7,725 nucleotides of DNA from Oscillospiraceae bacterium (GTDB lineage: Bacteria > Bacillota > Clostridia > Oscillospirales > UBA929). A program made the translations under genes and the position numbers. The stretch covers positions 1-7,725 of the forward strand of contig WRLW01000067.1 in NCBI GenBank assembly GCA_009777435.1. The letters run 5' to 3'. Positions 6,224-7,725 of the stretch are shown in pieces. The notes below the pieces were generated by a model. It saw nothing but the letters and a program-made list of their open reading frames with translations, ran no database searches and was not told the DNA's origin. Numbering within the stretch: position 1 is the first letter of the stretch; every line of letters begins with the position of its first letter.

Positions 6224-7636
6224 ATGAAGAAAATTCTCTGCGTTTTATTGGCCGTTATGATGCTGGCGCTGCTGGCATCCGCGTGCAGCGGCGATTCAGA
6301 TAACAGCGGCGGCGCTACGCCCACGCCGCCTGCGGGAGGAGGAAGCACTCCAGACGACGTTACGCCGCAGGCAGGCACAGCTAAATATACCTCAGACGGC
6401 AAGCGTATAATCACCATCGGAACATGGTATGATGAATACTATGTTTCCAAGCACACGAGCATTTTTGACAACCCCAGATTATCAAACCCCGAAATCGCGC
6501 AGATAGAGCTTGACAATATGCGCGCAATCGAGGAAAAATACAACATAGTGCTTGATTATGTAAACCTGACATGGGAGGGTATACAGGAGAGCATCACGAC
6601 TTCTATTTTCGCCGGCGCTCCCGACTGCGACGTCTACAGGGTAGACCTACAGTTCGGCATACCGGCCGTATTGAGCAACCTCGCTGTTTCGCTTGAGGAC
6701 ATGGGGCTTGAGGGTACGGATATATTCGGCCCGCAGGAGGTCTTGAAGTACCTCAACGTCAATCAGCCGCAAAACTATCTGTTCGCCGGGTCTATAGTAA
6801 ACAGTATCCCCAACTATCCGCTGGCGTTCAACATGAATCTCATCCGGGAAGCCAACCTCGAAAACCCGCAGGATCTTTGGGATCGCGGCGAGTGGACATG
6901 GGACAAATGGCGCGAATACCTTTCCGCGCTCACCAAGGACACCACCGGCGACGGCGCCATAGACGTTTACGGCTGGAGCGGCTACTGGACAAACCTGCTC
7001 GAAAACCTGCTGTTCTCCAACGGAACAACCGTGGCGTCAGGGCCTAACGAGACTTTAAGCTCAACGGCGAGCATCGAGGTGCTGGATCTTATCTACACCA
7101 TCTACAACGTTGAGCGCACGGCGCGTCCGTGGGATCAGTCGAACTGGGAAATCAACAATAACCTGTACGCCGACGGCAGATCCGGCTTCTGGATCGGCGC
7201 GGACTGGATTTTCCAGGAGCAGGGCGGCGCCGACCTCCCGTTTGAAATCGGCGTTGTACCGTGGCCTGTCGGCCCGCACGGCGGCAAAGACACCAACTAC
7301 CACGGCAAAACCGGCGGCAACTGGTTCTTTGTGCCAAGGGGCGTCGATGATCCCCGGCTGGTTTACGACGTCATGTTCGACTGGCAAAACTGGTATGACT
7401 ATGACCGCTCGCTCGCGGAGGATCTTGAATGGTCACAGAACCAATACATGACCGAGCGCAATTTCGACTACGCCTTTATGATGAGCAAGAACACCGGCTT
7501 CGATATATGGAACAACCTCGGCTTGGGCGACAATTTCTCGATGGTGCCCATAATGGACGGCGAAAAGACCGCCGCGCAGTACGCGGAGGAAACCAGACAG
7601 CTCGTCCAGGACGCGCTCAATAACTACTTCGGATAG
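6224..7636 (+). CDS. extracellular solute-binding lipoprotein of a carbohydrate ABC importer
   Basis: A 470-residue lipoprotein, a typical size for family 1 sugar-binding proteins. The signal peptide (KK at 2-3, hydrophobic core) ends in the lipobox ASAC, with C21 the lipidated residue. A Gly/Pro/Thr-rich linker runs to about residue 53. The mature domain starts with IITIGTWYDEYY. Family features include NPQDLWDRGEWTWDKWREYL from 214, a TGDGAIDVYGW block at 241-251, DGRSGFWIGADW at 317-328 and TGGNWFFVPRG at 363-373. These are the positions where such proteins have hinge or ligand-facing segments; many Trp and Tyr residues suit stacking on sugar rings. It should deliver ligand to the two permeases encoded upstream. 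The start is fixed by AAAGGAG at 6207-6213, ten bases before ATG. The 47-base gap before it holds only a four-base-pair hairpin. The ligand cannot be deduced; an oligosaccharide is most likely. Confidence 0.93.
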   Translation: MKKILCVLLAVMMLALLASACSGDSDNSGGATPTPPAGGGSTPDDVTPQAGTAKYTSDGKRIITIGTWYDEYYVSKHTSIFDNPRLSNPEIAQIELDNMRAIEEKYNIVLDYVNLTWEGIQESITTSIFAGAPDCDVYRVDLQFGIPAVLSNLAVSLEDMGLEGTDIFGPQEVLKYLNVNQPQNYLFAGSIVNSIPNYPLAFNMNLIREANLENPQDLWDRGEWTWDKWREYLSALTKDTTGDGAIDVYGWSGYWTNLLENLLFSNGTTVASGPNETLSSTASIEVLDLIYTIYNVERTARPWDQSNWEINNNLYADGRSGFWIGADWIFQEQGGADLPFEIGVVPWPVGPHGGKDTNYHGKTGGNWFFVPRGVDDPRLVYDVMFDWQNWYDYDRSLAEDLEWSQNQYMTERNFDYAFMMSKNTGFDIWNNLGLGDNFSMVPIMDGEKTAAQYAEETRQLVQDALNNYFG

Positions 7637-7643
7637 CGGCTCT

Positions 7644-7725
7644 ATGAAACGAATTTTACTTATAGCGCTTCTGATTTTGCTGGCTTGCGGCGGCTGCAGC
7701 GGCGGCGCCCGCGGGGGGGTGGGTT
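7644..7725 (+). CDS. start of a third lipoprotein, cut by the window edge (partial)
   Basis: An ATG seven bases after the stop of the binding protein opens a frame that runs to the edge (27 codons). The peptide begins MKRILLIALLILLACGGCSG: a basic start, a hydrophobic core and a Cys after LLA at residue 15, with another Cys at 18. This is a lipoprotein-type signal peptide, with C15 the more likely lipidation site since C18 follows CGG. No strong Shine-Dalgarno is visible; GGATAGCGG overlaps the previous stop and translational coupling is likely. The last bases contain a run of seven G followed by more G, a place where sequence errors are likely. The function cannot be told; another binding protein or a surface enzyme of the same operon would fit. 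Confidence 0.6.
   Translation, partial: MKRILLIALLILLACGGCSGGARGGVG

Overview
The window reads as one polycistronic operon on the + strand of a GC-rich, Gram-positive anaerobe, most likely a member of Clostridia (Oscillospiraceae or a related uncultured gut or rumen lineage). Grounds: lipoprotein signal peptides followed by Thr/Pro/Gly/Ser-rich linkers, an importer layout typical of Bacillota with no ATPase gene beside it, consensus Shine-Dalgarno sites before most genes, and GC-ending codons combined with unusually frequent ATA for Ile. The taxonomic call is an inference from style; there is no marker gene here.

Layout, left to right: (i) bases 1-54 may be the last codons of an upstream gene; (ii) 65-2635, a membrane-anchored 856-residue DUF5696-type protein that looks like an uncharacterised glycoside-hydrolase-like enzyme; (iii) 2652-3569 and 3612-4610, the two six-helix permeases of a CUT1-type (MalF/MalG-like, LplB/YtcP-like) carbohydrate ABC importer, both with an EAA loop; (iv) 4650-6176, a lipoprotein with a beta-rich N-terminal domain and two tandem 126-residue repeats that are about 77% identical; (v) 6224-7636, the substrate-binding lipoprotein of the importer; (vi) from 7644 off the right edge, the start of a third lipoprotein. 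Intergenic gaps are 7-47 bases, there is no convincing terminator between genes, and no stretch over 300 bases lacks a gene.

Working model (inference): the lipoprotein with the repeated modules holds a glycan at the cell surface, the anchored DUF5696 protein processes it, the substrate-binding protein captures the released oligosaccharide, and the two permeases import it, powered by a shared MsmX-type ATPase encoded elsewhere. The substrate cannot be read from the sequence. The least explained parts are the repeat-bearing lipoprotein and the DUF5696 protein, so the candidate novelty is a Gram-positive surface glycan capture-and-import system. I see no RNA genes, CRISPR arrays, mobile elements, attachment sites or regulators.
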